From Undaria pinnatifida (Eukaryota; Sar; Phaeophyceae; Laminariales; Alariaceae), in NCBI GenBank assembly GCA_012845835.1, contig JABAKD010000019.1, positions 6,309,494 through 6,373,493 on the forward strand: 64,000 nucleotides of DNA. Reading direction: 5' to 3'. The notes beneath the pieces were generated by a model that had not been told where the DNA came from, made no database searches, and saw only the letters and a list, made by a program, of their open reading frames with translations. The stretch's first letter is position 1, and every line of letters starts with the position of its first letter. The translations under genes were made by a program, and so were the position numbers. Shown in pieces: positions 52,422 to 62,312 of the stretch.

Positions 52422-52643
52422 ATCTTGCGGCGGGCGGTGATGGGAATGATGCCCAAGAACGAACTTCGCAAGAGACTGGTGACGAAGCTTCTCATTTACC
52501 CTGGCCCGTCGCACCCCCACGAAGACAGGCTACCGCTAGAGTCGACCAAGTCCCTCTTAGAGATTAGCGATCGCACTCCTGCCGACAAGCGATCTGTGGA
52601 TGTTAGGAAACACCAAGATGAGAACTACGTCGCGTGGCCGTAA
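52422..52643 (+). CDS. MRPL13: Mitochondrial ribosomal protein L13, exon 4 (3' end)
   Basis: Encodes residues 100-172 and the TAA stop. ILRRAVMGMMPKNELRKRL and the following IYPGPSHPHE are the conserved C-terminal L13 blocks; the last 35 residues or so (after EDRLP) are a poorly conserved extension. Acceptor TTTTTTCCAAG, phase 0. With 172 residues in total the protein has a usual length for mitochondrial L13. Confidence 0.96.
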   Translation: MLRRAVMGMMPKNELRKRLVTKLLIYPGPSHPHEDRLPLESTKSLLEISDRTPADKRSVDVRKHQDENYVAWP

Positions 52644-52644
52644 A

Positions 52645-53110
52645 AGGAAGACCCGAAAGCAGCGCGAGAGCGGGAGTTAGCAAAATTCATCAAATTTGAC
52701 GAGCAGCGGGAATGCTGAACCCTCTGCACGATAGTGCGCGATGAAAATGAAGGGCGCGGCGAGGATGGGGGAGGGACGATACCTGTGACCATGGCTTGTC
52801 CAGAGGATGGGTATGAGTGAGCTTTGAGAAAATATAGAGGAATCGATTCGAATCGACGGGCAGAGGCGGTGCTGCGTGAACCCTCTGCACGAGGATAATC
52901 ATGGAAGACACGTACAATACCGGGGGAGAAAAGGGACCACCTCTGCGACGGTGGCTTGTTTTTCAGAAGGGCGCAGGGGATAAAATGTCGTACGAGTTGA
53001 GGCACGTATCGAAGGGGAGGAAGGACGACCCCTGTGACCACGGATTGTCCAGAAATCCGCAGAGGGCATATAAAACCCCTTACGTATGAGTTGAGCTGGA
53101 AAGGAAAAGT
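52645..53110 (+). mobile_element. SINE body directly after the MRPL13 stop, with extra tail copies
   Basis: From 52,655: GCAGCGCGAGAGCGGGAGTTAGCAAAATTC, GACGAGCAGCGGGAATGC, TGCGCGATGAAAATGAAGG, ACCTGTGACCATGGCTTGTCCAGAGG. Two further partial copies of the last part follow (CCACCTCTGCGACGGTGGCTTG near 52,938 and CCCCTGTGACCACGGATTGTCCAG near 53,030). They begin 2-10 bp after the stop codon, so the 3' UTR of MRPL13 probably consists of SINE sequence. Confidence 0.7.
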
Positions 53111-53620
53111 GATGATTAGACGAAAAGTGCGCCGGCTTGCTCGTCACCAGTGCGGATAGACGTATCCGCAAGACGGTGATGGGGTCTGGTGGGCGTCGCG
53201 TGGTACGAGGGTGGTATTGGAGCACGAAGGTTGCGTGTGTGTTGGCGTTTGTGCGCTTGTATGCGCAGGTGGGGGGAGGGCTTTATATGCGGTGAACATT
53301 GCTTGTCGCGACCCCGTCCTACACAGAACCGTATTATACTATCCCGGGATAGTTCGGGATCCGACGTAAGTGCTGATATTTTCATCTGGGAAGGCATCGC
53401 GCTACTGAGCGACTACAGTACTCACACACGAAGAATATCGTAAGGTGACGGACCAAGTAGGACGCAGTAGCAAGTGTTTCCGACACTTGACGCACCCGAA
53501 ACTCGTTCACAAGATACAGAGGTGTTTTTGAATGAATTGCGGGAGCCCCGTGTGAGAAATTGATCTATCACCCCCGCCTTGATACCATACAGAACCACAA
53601 TGCCTCTTCGACAATAACCT
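53111..53620. other. Intergenic, no gene seen
   Basis: Unrecognised sequence. Confidence 0.4.
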
Positions 53621-53623
53621 CCG

Positions 53624-53704
53624 TTATAAAATTCCTACAAAACGTAGCCAGCTGGCACATGCGTTTATAAAATTCCTACTAAACGTAGCCAGCTGGCACA
53701 TGCG
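53624..53704 (+). repeat. 41-bp direct duplication
   Basis: TTATAAAATTCCTAC(A/T)AAACGTAGCCAGCTGGCACATGCG occurs twice in direct succession with one substitution. Confidence 0.95.
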
Positions 53705-53863
53705 TCACCTGTAAACTTCATCTGGCTTCGTCAAAATTATAACGTTTTGTAATGTCTTCTAATTCAGCTTCAACTTCTCACCCCTTTTATTGGCGTGCTC
53801 ATAATCTACTGTGTTCACCCGAACAACTTCATCTAGCACTTCATGAGGGAATCGTGCTTGGAA

Positions 53864-53925
53864 GATTTTTTTTTTTTTTTTTTTTTTATCCTCCGGCGGA
53901 TGGGGAAAAATAAAGCTTCGTGCTT
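53864..53925 (+). repeat. Partial dispersed repeat A
   Basis: A T-run of about 20 followed by ATCCTCCGGCGGATGGGGAAAAATAAAGCTTCGTG. Only the 5' part is present. Repeat A always follows a T-run. Confidence 0.8.
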
Positions 53926-54445
53926 AGAAGAAACTGGGTATTTCCACTGTGGAGACTATTTTTCCAATAGGTGACTTCGCTCAGCTAAATACATTAATGT
54001 CATAAAACGGCATAGGCGGCAATTTATCAGATACCATCACATTAGCCCACCCTGAATAGTCATATGCAGATCACACGACAAACGAAAGATCCCTGGTCTG
54101 TCAAAAACGTAAAAGTACCTAAGACGGTATCGAAGATGTGGCTACTCGAAACAACGGTAAAGAAAAGAGGCTTCAGGCTTACCTCACACCTTGCAAATGA
54201 GGATCGGATGCCTCCCTGACAAAACCCAAACTGCAGGGGCGGGAGAACCAACGGAATGGAAGCGAACGTAACCGAAAATCGGGGGGGGGGGGGGGGGTAC
54301 GCGGAGAAAGAGTCAACGGACAAGAGCCGGAGTCATCTTATGAGGCAAAATCTGAAGTACCACAGTCAAAGCAGTTTGTCGACAAACTATTAATAGACAA
54401 ATAAATAGGTCTACGGTGCCGTGGATCCAAAAGTAGCAAGCACGG
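53926..54445. other. Intergenic, no gene seen
   Basis: G-run at 54,280-54,297; otherwise unrecognised. Confidence 0.4.
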
Positions 54446-54699
54446 CTAACCACAGCACGAAAGAAAGGGAAAATGAACGAGATTGAGGCTTAAGCGAAGA
54501 TACTCTGGAAGGAGGGACAGCAAGAGGCTCAATAATGCTAATTGTGTTGAGGGAGCAACCATAGAGGTAACCTCAGCAAGAAGCCCGTCAAGAAAAATCA
54601 CACCCCAAGAGATGAAAGCGGTACCGAAAAATAATTTAACCCAGGGACAAAATGTGCGACCGTATGAAAACCAACAAAATAACCGTGCTACAAATACCA

Positions 54700-54955
54700 G
54701 ACAAGGGATATCATCCGAGCCAAGAAATGAAGCGCACTGCAGAATACCAGCCAGCGGATACCAGCCAGCGGCTGGATATCGGTGCATGTGAAGCAGGACA
54801 CAACGCACGGAGAACAGCGTATAGCCGTCGTCAGCCAAAATCGTTGTGCTTCCGAAGCAAAATAATACGGAGTTACCAAACCAAAACGCCAGAAAGGGGG
54901 TTTTATCCGAGCCAAGAAATGAATCGCACTGCAGAATACCAGCCGGAGGCTGAGT
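54700..54955. repeat. Direct repeat (~197-bp period) near the retroelement 3' end
   Basis: TATCCGAGCCAAGAAATGAA(G/T)CGCACTGCAGAATACCAGCC occurs near 54,712 and 54,909. It could belong to a decayed LTR or an untranslated region. No matching copy was found at the other end of the element, so LTRs are not established. Confidence 0.5.
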
Positions 54956-55184
54956 GTCTGTGCACGGGAATGAGGAGATCATAAAAAAGGACTCAAAAGA
55001 AGTCAGCAAAGTTCACCGCCCAGTAATGTACATAAGTCAAAGGGGGGTACGAGGGGCTCCACGGGACGCGTCAGACTTACGCAGCACCCCGCCAGAGCCA
55101 GTCGCCCAGTCTGATGACCACCAGAATCCGTAATTGCCGCCTCGAGAAGTGCTTCAAAGCAATGGCAGGAAGTCGATGTTGGTA

Positions 55185-55661
55185 CGGCCCGGGTCATCGA
55201 GGAACCGAACAATGTAGGAGTCAGGCGAAGGGGTCTCGGGCCAGGCTTGGTGGGCGATTTTGCCTAGCCATCAGAGGCCGTCGTGCGCCTTGCATCAGAG
55301 GTGAGCACCTGCGTGGGGAGCGGAAAAGCTAAACGGGCGAAGCCAGAATGTGCGCGGAATGGCGCTGTATCCGGGGGCGCGAAAGTTTCGCCCCGGAGCT
55401 TCAACAATTTGCGGTTCCCGGCTCCGGTACGCAACTACTGGCGGTATAGGTGGTTTGCTTGTTGTTGTGGGGGAGTGTCAGACCAGTACCTAGTGATGTA
55501 AAGCCGGAAATGTTGAAAAATATTGCGTTCTCAGGAAGGCGGAGGATTATCTCCCAGTGAGACTCGTAGAAAACCGCGATAACGCCACCATGACCGCGGA
55601 CAAGTTGGTGACCCATGATCTGTTTAACCCTGAGGCGTTCCGGCGGCGTTGAGATGTCGTC
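55185..55661 (-). pseudogene. Integrase C-terminal extension (decayed)
   Basis: The stretches DDISTPPERLRVKQIMGHQL, then GHGGVIAVFYESHW (55,542-55,661) and, further on, VRFLDDPG (about 55,190-55,215) are remnants of the long tail after the integrase core in this type of element. They resemble chromodomain-like or SH3-like C-terminal modules, but I cannot assign a fold. They are in different frames. Confidence 0.55.
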
Positions 55662-55684
55662 GAGGGTGTTATGGTAGGGGGGGA

Positions 55685-56889
55685 CTATGTGTAGAATGGG
55701 TTGAGGACGTACTTGGTGAGGCTGTCGTCGGGGTTTTGGCAAGGCTTGCATGTATCAACACAGAGACGCGGCGGTTGAAGTCTTGTCCCGGCATCTTGGC
55801 AGGGAATATCAAGGTAAAGGAGCTTATCGTGAAGAGGCCCGCCGTCTGGAATGTCAGATGCCGGTGCGGGGCCGACGACGAGGATTTTTTGTGGGCCGGC
55901 CCAGTTGGGAGAGAGCTTGGACTTGAGCACGATGGCGTTGGTGCCTCTCTTGGGATCTTGACAGATGATTGAGGCGAAGTTGTATACCCGCGCCCAATCA
56001 CCGGTAGCAATCGGAGGAGCTCGACGAAGAGCAGCTAAAATGGGGGCGTTACGGTGGTCAACACGCCAGAGAATGATCTTGTATCGCTCAAGGAAGTCGA
56101 GGTAGGCGCGTTGCTGGCGGGCGGTGGAGAGGTCGATGTACGCGAGTTGATCCCGATCCAAGCCTTGGTGTCCACCAATGTTCGAAAGGTCGAAAACGGT
56201 GAGGGGCAAGCAAGGGAGACGGCCCAAGTGTACTTCGTTGGAGGTCAGACCTGTAGGTGCTCTTCGCGTGCAGAAGTTGGATGTATCATTCAATTTATTG
56301 CTCGTTCCCGCTCATGGCGAGCATCAGAACTATCGTGTGATTGGCGCGCTCGACACGTCAGTTGGGTTTGGGGTGGTAGGCGCTGATGGTGATTTTGTTG
56401 ATGCCTAAACGTTGGTAGGCGGCACGGGCATACTTCAAAAAGAACAGCAGACAGTTGTTTGATAGCAGTGGGACCGGGCACCCCCAGAGAGGTATGTAGT
56501 AGTCATGAGAATATCAGCGGGGCCTGGAGCGATGAGCTGGGCCTCGCACGTGTTGGCGCGGTTGCTGAAGCGGTAGGTGAAGAGAAGGATGCAAGCGTTG
56601 CCCCGCGGTGTGAGGTGGACAGGTCCAAATTAATCGATGCTGACAAGGATTTCGATGCCGTTGGGTAACAAGGGAGGAAGGGTGGGCCGGCGGAATATTT
56701 GACGTGAAGCCTCGCACGCCTGGCATTTAAGGCGGTCGCAGCCGTCAAGGGGTGGAGATGTCCATACCGATCCATCCTCCAGAAAATTGCATATGCATGC
56801 TGAGCGTCCGAGAAACGCCGCAAGTGGTAGGAGGTTATGCTGTGACACGTGTGTAGGACCCACGGGCGAACTAACATAGGAACGTAAAT
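55685..56889 (-). pseudogene. Integrase (decayed)
   Basis: Integrase inserts the cDNA into the host genome. The N-terminal zinc-binding region is at 56,761-56,889 (YVPMLVRPWVLHTCHS...) and continues after a frameshift at 56,633-56,740 (CDRLKCQACEASRQIF, PNGIEILVSID). The catalytic core follows in broken frames. The longest intact part is 55,685-56,293 (TSNEVHLGRLPCLPLTVF, DWARVYNF, LSPNWAGPQKILVVGPAP, DKLLYLDIP), the post-core region. I could not place all three D, D, E residues because of frame breaks. Confidence 0.75.
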
Positions 56890-56981
56890 GCGAGGTGCCT
56901 TATCAGAGGGTGATTGCGGAGTAGTGATGACTTGACCTACAGAGGGTGTGCATGGACGGTGGACGAAGAAGTACGGTGTCG

Positions 56982-58211
56982 TCATCGGTTGTGTGCAGTG
57001 GGCCATTTTGCAGCGAGAGCAATGACCTCGGGACGGAGCTGGCGGCGGGACGAAGGGTGGGTTCTACAGAAGGCCGTCCGGTGGCGGTCAAGGGAGTCAA
57101 GAGAAATAAAGCGAATGCCGACAGGACAGGTACGTCCAGAGCGTTGTTCACGTGCCCAGTCGGTGCAGGGAAAGCGTTCGATGCAACAACAGAGGTAGTG
57201 GTCGTACACAGGCTCGGCGACGGGTTCCGAAATACGGAGCGATGTTGGCGCAGGAGTCTGTAAGGCAGGGGTGGTCGGTGTTTGCACGGTGCGCTCCGGT
57301 GGAGAGGGGGCCTCTCGTAGGGCAAAGGTGCATCCAGTCGCGGCAGGAACTGTGGCAAGCGACAGGAGATCTTGTGTATTACGGCTGCGGGTGGTACTCG
57401 GTCGGTGGGGCTGCGGCAAACATATCATGGAGGGAGCGGGCGAGCGGCGGCGAGGCGTAGACGATCTTGAGTCGTGGTTGCCGAAGGCTGGTGATCCAAA
57501 CCAAAATCTGCAGGAGTCCGAGGGGTTTCTGCGACGGTGGCCGAGCGATGACGGGTCAGTGAATATATCAGGTCCTGACCAAGCAAGGAGGGTGGTCGAC
57601 ACTGAGACCCCCGAGGTGGCTAATGGGGAGACGACGAGTGGCCTGAACGCCAAACCAGAAGGAGCGCCAGCGGTCACGGCTGCTTGGTTACAGCGGGAAG
57701 GTGATTTGGCGGTGGATTCTTGAGCAGATGTTTGGCCGACGGAAGCACTGCAAGGTGAGCCGGCCGCAAGGTGTTGAACGTGGCGTTGGCTGGTGTAAAA
57801 CTTGCGAGGCGGTTCATCGACGGGGTATTGAACAAACTGTGGGCCGGCGGAAGCACCGGGAGACGATTCGGCGGCGCGGTCTTGAAAAACAACTGGGCCG
57901 GCGGAAACGCTGCGAGGCGAGTTGGCGGCGGAGTCTTGAACATAGCGTGGGCGGGCGAAAGCGCTGCGGGGCACGTCGGCAGCGGGGTCTTGAACACGAC
58001 GTGGGCAGAAGGGCGCTCTGCAAGGCGAGCCAGCGGCGAGGTCTTGAGCATAACATGGGCCGGCAGAAGGGGTGCAAACCAAGTCGGCAACGGAGTCTTG
58101 GACACAACGGGGGTCAGCGGACGCACGGCGAAGTGAGTCGTCGGCGGAGTCTTCAATATAAGTTAGACCTACGAACGAGGCGGGGGATTGAACCGGGTCC
58201 GAGTTGTCCAT
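56982..58211 (-). CDS. Retroelement linker ORF, 409 codons, with 66-bp minisatellite
   Basis: This frame lies between RNase H and integrase, where related elements have a low-complexity linker. Residues about 15-165 are a degenerate 22-residue repeat around the pattern VQDSAADSPRSASAGPR, about seven units (plus strand about 57,710-58,160). The rest is Ser/Pro/Arg-rich with DWAREQRSGRTC near residue 340. As 66 is a multiple of 3 the array is open in several frames on both strands, so length alone is weak evidence of coding. Confidence 0.45.
   Translation of the reverse strand: MDNSDPVQSPASFVGLTYIEDSADDSLRRASADPRCVQDSVADLVCTPSAGPCYAQDLAAGSPCRAPFCPRRVQDPAADVPRSAFARPRYVQDSAANSPRSVSAGPVVFQDRAAESSPGASAGPQFVQYPVDEPPRKFYTSQRHVQHLAAGSPCSASVGQTSAQESTAKSPSRCNQAAVTAGAPSGLAFRPLVVSPLATSGVSVSTTLLAWSGPDIFTDPSSLGHRRRNPSDSCRFWFGSPAFGNHDSRSSTPRRRSPAPSMICLPQPHRPSTTRSRNTQDLLSLATVPAATGCTFALREAPSPPERTVQTPTTPALQTPAPTSLRISEPVAEPVYDHYLCCCIERFPCTDWAREQRSGRTCPVGIRFISLDSLDRHRTAFCRTHPSSRRQLRPEVIALAAKWPTAHNR
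57710..58160 (-). repeat. 66-bp minisatellite, ~7 units
   Basis: On the plus strand each unit has GGTCTTGAACA...TGGGC(C)GGC(A/G)GAAG(C)GCTGCGAGGCGAGTCGGC(A/G)GCG. Units vary at 15-30% of sites but keep the 66-bp period. Confidence 0.85.
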
Positions 58212-58476
58212 GCGTGGTCCGAACCGGCGAAAGTCGCCGAAGTCTTAGTCTGTAAGAGAAAGCGGATGAATTATGGGGAGGGGACGCGACTGCGGGGTAG
58301 CGAGCCCACCCAAGCCGATGACCGGGGTCGGAGTCAGTCCGCAGGCTTAGATGAGATAAATACACCAACTGGGTCGGGGCTGGTGAAGCGGTTTCGTCCA
58401 GTGCGGTCGAAGTCGGTGGCTGGTTGTGGGAAGCAGGATAGGAAGCCCGCGTTGCTGTTCGCCGAGCCTCTACGGT

Positions 58477-58827
58477 ACCCAGAGTGTAAGTGTAGGCGTA
58501 GAGAAATTCTAGCCAGTGTTGGATGCGGGGGTTATGCTCGCCGACCTTGATGATGCTTTCGAGCGCCTTTTCGTCCGGGTATATCCATGAATTCATTGGT
58601 TAGATGGCCACGGAGGCGCTTGATAGCCCAGACGATGACCCCGGGTCAAGAGATGTCCAATTTCGCTCTTTGTCGAGGTTGGTATGATTGAAGAATACGA
58701 CGGGGCGGACGAAACCGTCAGGTTGCTCTTGTTCGAGGGTTACATCGAAACGGTCTTGGCTGGCATCGCAGCACAGGCAAAGTGGCCGGGGGTTATCGGC
58801 AACGGCATTCCAGTCCGGGTAGACCAA
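58477..58827 (-). pseudogene. RNase H domain (decayed)
   Basis: VYPDWNAVADNPRPLCLCCDAS (58,761-58,827) is the connection to RNase H with the first catalytic Asp in CDAS, followed by VTLEQEQPDG. After a break, DEKALESI...GEHNPRIQHWLEFL (58,477-58,575) is the second half. RNase H removes the RNA strand during reverse transcription. Confidence 0.75.
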
Positions 58828-59069
58828 GACAGGTCAGGTGGCGAGTTCATGAAGTAGCTGTCAAACAATGACTTCCGTAGCCGGGGTAAAGACATGGTGG
58901 CGATATACTTTCGATAATAGCCAATGCCTCTCATGAGGAAATGGAGTTTCTTGCTGTTCTTTGGCCTCAGCATCTTCGTGACGGCGGTGACCTTGTCGGC
59001 GTGGGGCTAACGCCAGCGGAGGATGCCGTGTGCCCCAGGAAATCGGGCTTTGTAGCTCCAAGTTTGGCC

Positions 59070-59599
59070 TTAGCGGTGGGGAAAATTCATGTTATGCCGA
59101 CGGAATCGTTTAATGAGGGCGCGGATATTGTCGACGTGGGCGGCGGGGTCGGGAACGAAGACGATAAAGTCGTCAAGGTAGGCGGCAACGCGTTCGAGGT
59201 CCTTGATGGCTTTATTAATTACCTTAGCAAACCAATCGGGTGTGGCGCTGCTACCCTGGAGCATGACGAGCCATTCGAAGAAGCGGGTGGGGGTGCAGAA
59301 CGGGGTGAGGGGGATAGTATCCTTGTCGATGGTGGTCTGGTGGAACGACGACACCAGGTTGAACAAGGAGAGTCGAGTACCGGGTCAAGACGAGTGCTGG
59401 AAAGCTGTCCAAGTGAGCCGATGGGTTTGAGCTTCTTGTAGTTCACCGTTGTCCGGACGTTTCCGTCTTTCTTCGGGATCGCTACCACGGGGCCGGAGTA
59501 CGGTGAGGTCGAATACTGCATGAGGCCGGCGGCCAGGTACTGATCAAGTACCGCATTGGCCTTCATGGCGGCAATGGGAATAATGCGGTACGGACGGGA
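59070..59599 (-). pseudogene. Reverse transcriptase (Ty3/gypsy-type, frameshifted)
   Basis: Fingers at 59,402-59,599: SRPYRIIPIAAMKANAVLD, then GPVVAIPKKDGNVRTTVNYK. After a frameshift near 59,370, the palm at 59,070-59,366: FNLVSSFHQTTIDKD, TPFCTPTRFFEWLVM and the catalytic YLDD box at 59,169-59,180 (AAYLDDFIVF). Another break near 59,080 precedes the thumb and connection (FLGHTAS, GIGYYRKYIATMS to about 58,880). The YxDD carboxylates are kept, but the frame breaks rule out an active enzyme. Confidence 0.9.
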
Positions 59600-60572
59600 C
59601 ATGATGGGCACGCTGTCTAGGGGATGGAGATCTTGAACGGAATCAGGGAGCACGAGCAGAAATCTGTCTTGGACGTAGAGAAAACGTCGGAGAACTCGCA
59701 GATGACCTCCTTCACGGAAGAAACCACTGAAGTAGATCAACCGAAACCGTGGACGTTGAACGCGGAGGTGGGATGGCAGCCGGTCCCAGAGTCGGAGGAA
59801 GCCTGCCCACTGATCGTCACTCAGGCGTTCCAAACGTTTGGGACAGGGGTCTGGGTAGGGGGTGGTGTCAGCACGGGGGGGTCCGTTGTCGGCTGCGTGA
59901 ATATTGTCGAGCAGGGCGTAAATCACGGAGGTGGCGGGGGCTGAAGGTTGCGGCATGAAAAGGTCGTCAAAGGCGGGTAGAGGGATCTGCATGCGGAGAG
60001 AAGAAATGGTTCCAAGGAGGTCGCCTAGCTCGATCTCGGTGTGACCTCTAAGAGGAATCCATTGGAATTCGTTGACGACGAATGTGTCAGTTTCGAAGGA
60101 GATTCCTTCGCGGGCAGCACGTCGACCAAGTAGTTTCCTGTGAGCACAAGGACAACCGAAGGGTGGACCAACTTAACGGCAATGGACGACGGTGTAGATG
60201 AACGCAAAACCGCTTCGATGCTGGAGACCTCAAGGTGGATGACGTCGTCCGTTTGGATGATATCCTGAACGAAAGTGGAAAGGCCGTTGGTACAGGGGTG
60301 CTGGCGGAGAGTTCTCCGAAGGTCGGTTACGATGGTTGGCGTGGGATGGTGGTGTGTGTGCGCAGTTCAAATCGCATCTAACTGTCGCGTCCAACAAAAC
60401 AGATATTCGCAAAGTACCGCGGGGAATTATGCGCGCCCATACTGCGAGTTTAGCGGAAGGGTTATCGCCATGTAAGAACTGGACGCTGAGCCGAACGGAA
60501 GTCACCCCAGGAACGAGGATTCGCATGCATCTCACAGGTGTACGATCCCTCGCCTCGGTGCTTCATGCTGAT

Positions 60573-60629
60573 TCAGACCTCGGCGGAGATGAAGATCTGC
60601 GTCGAGTCGGTGTCCAGGAGGGCCACTAG
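60573..60629 (-). pseudogene. Aspartic protease active-site remnant
   Basis: LVALLDTDSTQIFISAEV then a stop. ALLDTGSTHxFIS is the usual retroelement protease motif; here Gly is replaced by Asp (DTD). It lies between the NADAR-like domain and RT, as expected for the protease. The rest of the domain is decayed. Confidence 0.65.
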
Positions 60630-60952
60630 ACCGCAGCGGGAGGCGGAACTGGGTTCTCTATGCACTTTGATCCGTATGGTAAATGAGGCGTCGTCGACGG
60701 TAATAATGCCATTCAGAGCGCGTGGGCCAGTTCTGGGACGAAAGACGGAGTTGAATCCAACGACTTAGGGCTAATTCCAACGACACTGACGTAAAGTGCG
60801 AGGGAAGAGTGTGTCGGGGATGAAGGGGAGGACAAGTTGGTCGAACGTAGAAGGCGTGGTCGCGGGGTTGGCTGGGAGTGCTTATCTCGCGAAACCTATT
60901 ATGGGTTGGAGAACCGAGGACGGGAAGGGGAGGGGGTGTGGGCGCGAAAAAA

Positions 60953-61385
60953 TTAAGCAGGCAGTGGATCTTCACGAGCACATCGCCTACAAGGTCGGGT
61001 CCCGACCAGGTCGAAGGTTGGAGGACTCACGGATCATCAGGTTTGAACCCGACGCCCCAGATGAGGTCGTACGGATTAGCTTCAGCAAAGATTTAGTCGC
61101 CGGTGTCCACAAGCTGACCTAAGCGGGGGGGATAGAAAAAAATACGAGGTTGCTCTGGAGAACGATGTCGCGTTGATGTTGTTCCCGAAGATCTTGTCTA
61201 ATTTGGAGACAAAGGGCCCGACGCGCTTCTATCGCGCGGGGTTCCAGTCGCGATGTCGCCAAAGAGTTTGGTCTTCTCCGCCATTATGAACTGCTCCGCG
61301 CAGTTGTAGTGCTTGTTGTCGATGATGGTGAACGCCGAAGGTTACCGCTGCGAAAAACGGAAAAAAATCCCCAAAAACAAGAGTC
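60953..61385 (-). pseudogene. NADAR-like (YbiA) domain inside the retroelement, with stops
   Basis: The frame starting at 61,320 reads DNKHYNCAEQFIMAEKTKLF, the typical NADAR start (Y.cAEQ...A.KA..FgD), preceded by FRFSQ and PSAFTII remnants. In the same frame, after a stop, come TGD, AEANPYDLIWGVGFKPDDP (about 61,080-61,025) and TWSGPDLVGDVLVKI (about 61,010-60,965), matching the C-terminal NADAR blocks (EA.p.D.iWGiG..ddp; W.G.NlLG.aLm.vR). The middle part (QRDIVLQSNLVFFS) is in a shifted frame. The total of about 144 codons is the usual NADAR length. NADAR proteins act on N-glycosidic or ADP-ribose-linked substrates. Here it is broken by at least three stops. Confidence 0.75.
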
Positions 61386-61559
61386 TGTCACGTGTTAACA
61401 GATGGGGCAACAGGGCCGGAAGGAGTGCAGTAGTCCTATGGGGCGTCCCTGTTGCCAGCTCAACAGTGGCTTTAAGTCCCGAGCTGTTCGGCGGTGCCGA
61501 GGCCTCCGGTGGGTGCTCCCTGGCGGTTCGAAGAAGCTCGTGACGGATAACTCCGGAGG

Positions 61560-62110
61560 TTCCTGCTAAAAGCACGCGACCGCGGCGACGAAGGAACATA
61601 TACTCGAACGAAGATGATGTACCTTCGCTAGTCCGCGGGAGGTGACGGTGAAGGTGGCTCCTGGCATGTTCTTGCTGACGTAGTGGTCGAGTCTTCCGGA
61701 ATAATCCGCTGTGAAACCGTCCATTGGGCCCAAGAAGAATGATCTGGTCGGCACGGGGTGGTCAGTTGGAAGTCCAGCGTTGCGGGAAGTCAGAGTAGTT
61801 GCTGTTTTTCCGCGGGATCGGCCGACCATGGTGGGAGTGCGCGGAAGGAATCGTTGAAAAAGAAATCAAAAAGGATTCGGAGGTCGATGGCCATCTAGAA
61901 GAGGCATTTGTGCCGGGGAGGGGGTTGATGCCACTGGTAGTCGTTGTCGCCGGGTCGTTCATAAGATTGGCAAGGTCTGTGGAAACTTCGGCAATATCAA
62001 ACAGGGTGCGGCGCAGCGCATCGATAGGAGACGTTGACGGAAGCGTCCTATATAGGATCGACAGGCCCACCTCCTCACGCCTACACCTCAAGCCAATCGC
62101 TTGAAACAAA
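61560..62110 (-). pseudogene. Possible gag region of the retroelement
   Basis: Minus-strand frames contain PMDGFTADYSGRLDHYVSKN and TLFDIAEVSTDLANLMND, which look protein-like and lie where gag is expected. No CCHC zinc knuckle was seen. Assignment rests on position only. Confidence 0.35.
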
Positions 62111-62312
62111 GGGCCACCCCTTGGTCGAGCGGATAGTGTTAAAAAGGTAGAACAGGGGATGGGATGAGGAGACGCGAGAAAGCGGACGGAAACGCGGGCG
62201 TGGAGTGCCGGAACAAACGTGTTCGAGCGTCATGCGGTCTATGTGGCACAGCAGTCGCATGTGGTGCTGCTGGCGAATGTCACGAAAGAGTAATCATCAT
62301 CGACCTGTCAAT

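Larger units (their letters stand above)
55000..62110 (-). mobile_element. Decayed Ty3/gypsy-type LTR retrotransposon
   Basis: Domains on the minus strand in order: possible gag, NADAR-like domain, aspartic protease, reverse transcriptase, RNase H, repeat-bearing linker, integrase and C-terminal extension. The order RT, RNase H, IN is that of Ty3/gypsy elements. Several frameshifts (for example near 59,370 and 59,080) and stops make it non-functional. LTRs, primer-binding site and polypurine tract were not identified, so the limits are approximate. It begins about 2 kb downstream of MRPL13 and has higher GC than the introns. Confidence 0.85.

Noticed and set aside
54445-55009. 187-codon minus-strand ORF as an envelope-like gene
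   Set aside because: Its hydrophobic repeats come from the 197-bp direct repeat; there is no signal peptide or known motif, and it lies in the probable 3' non-coding end of the element.
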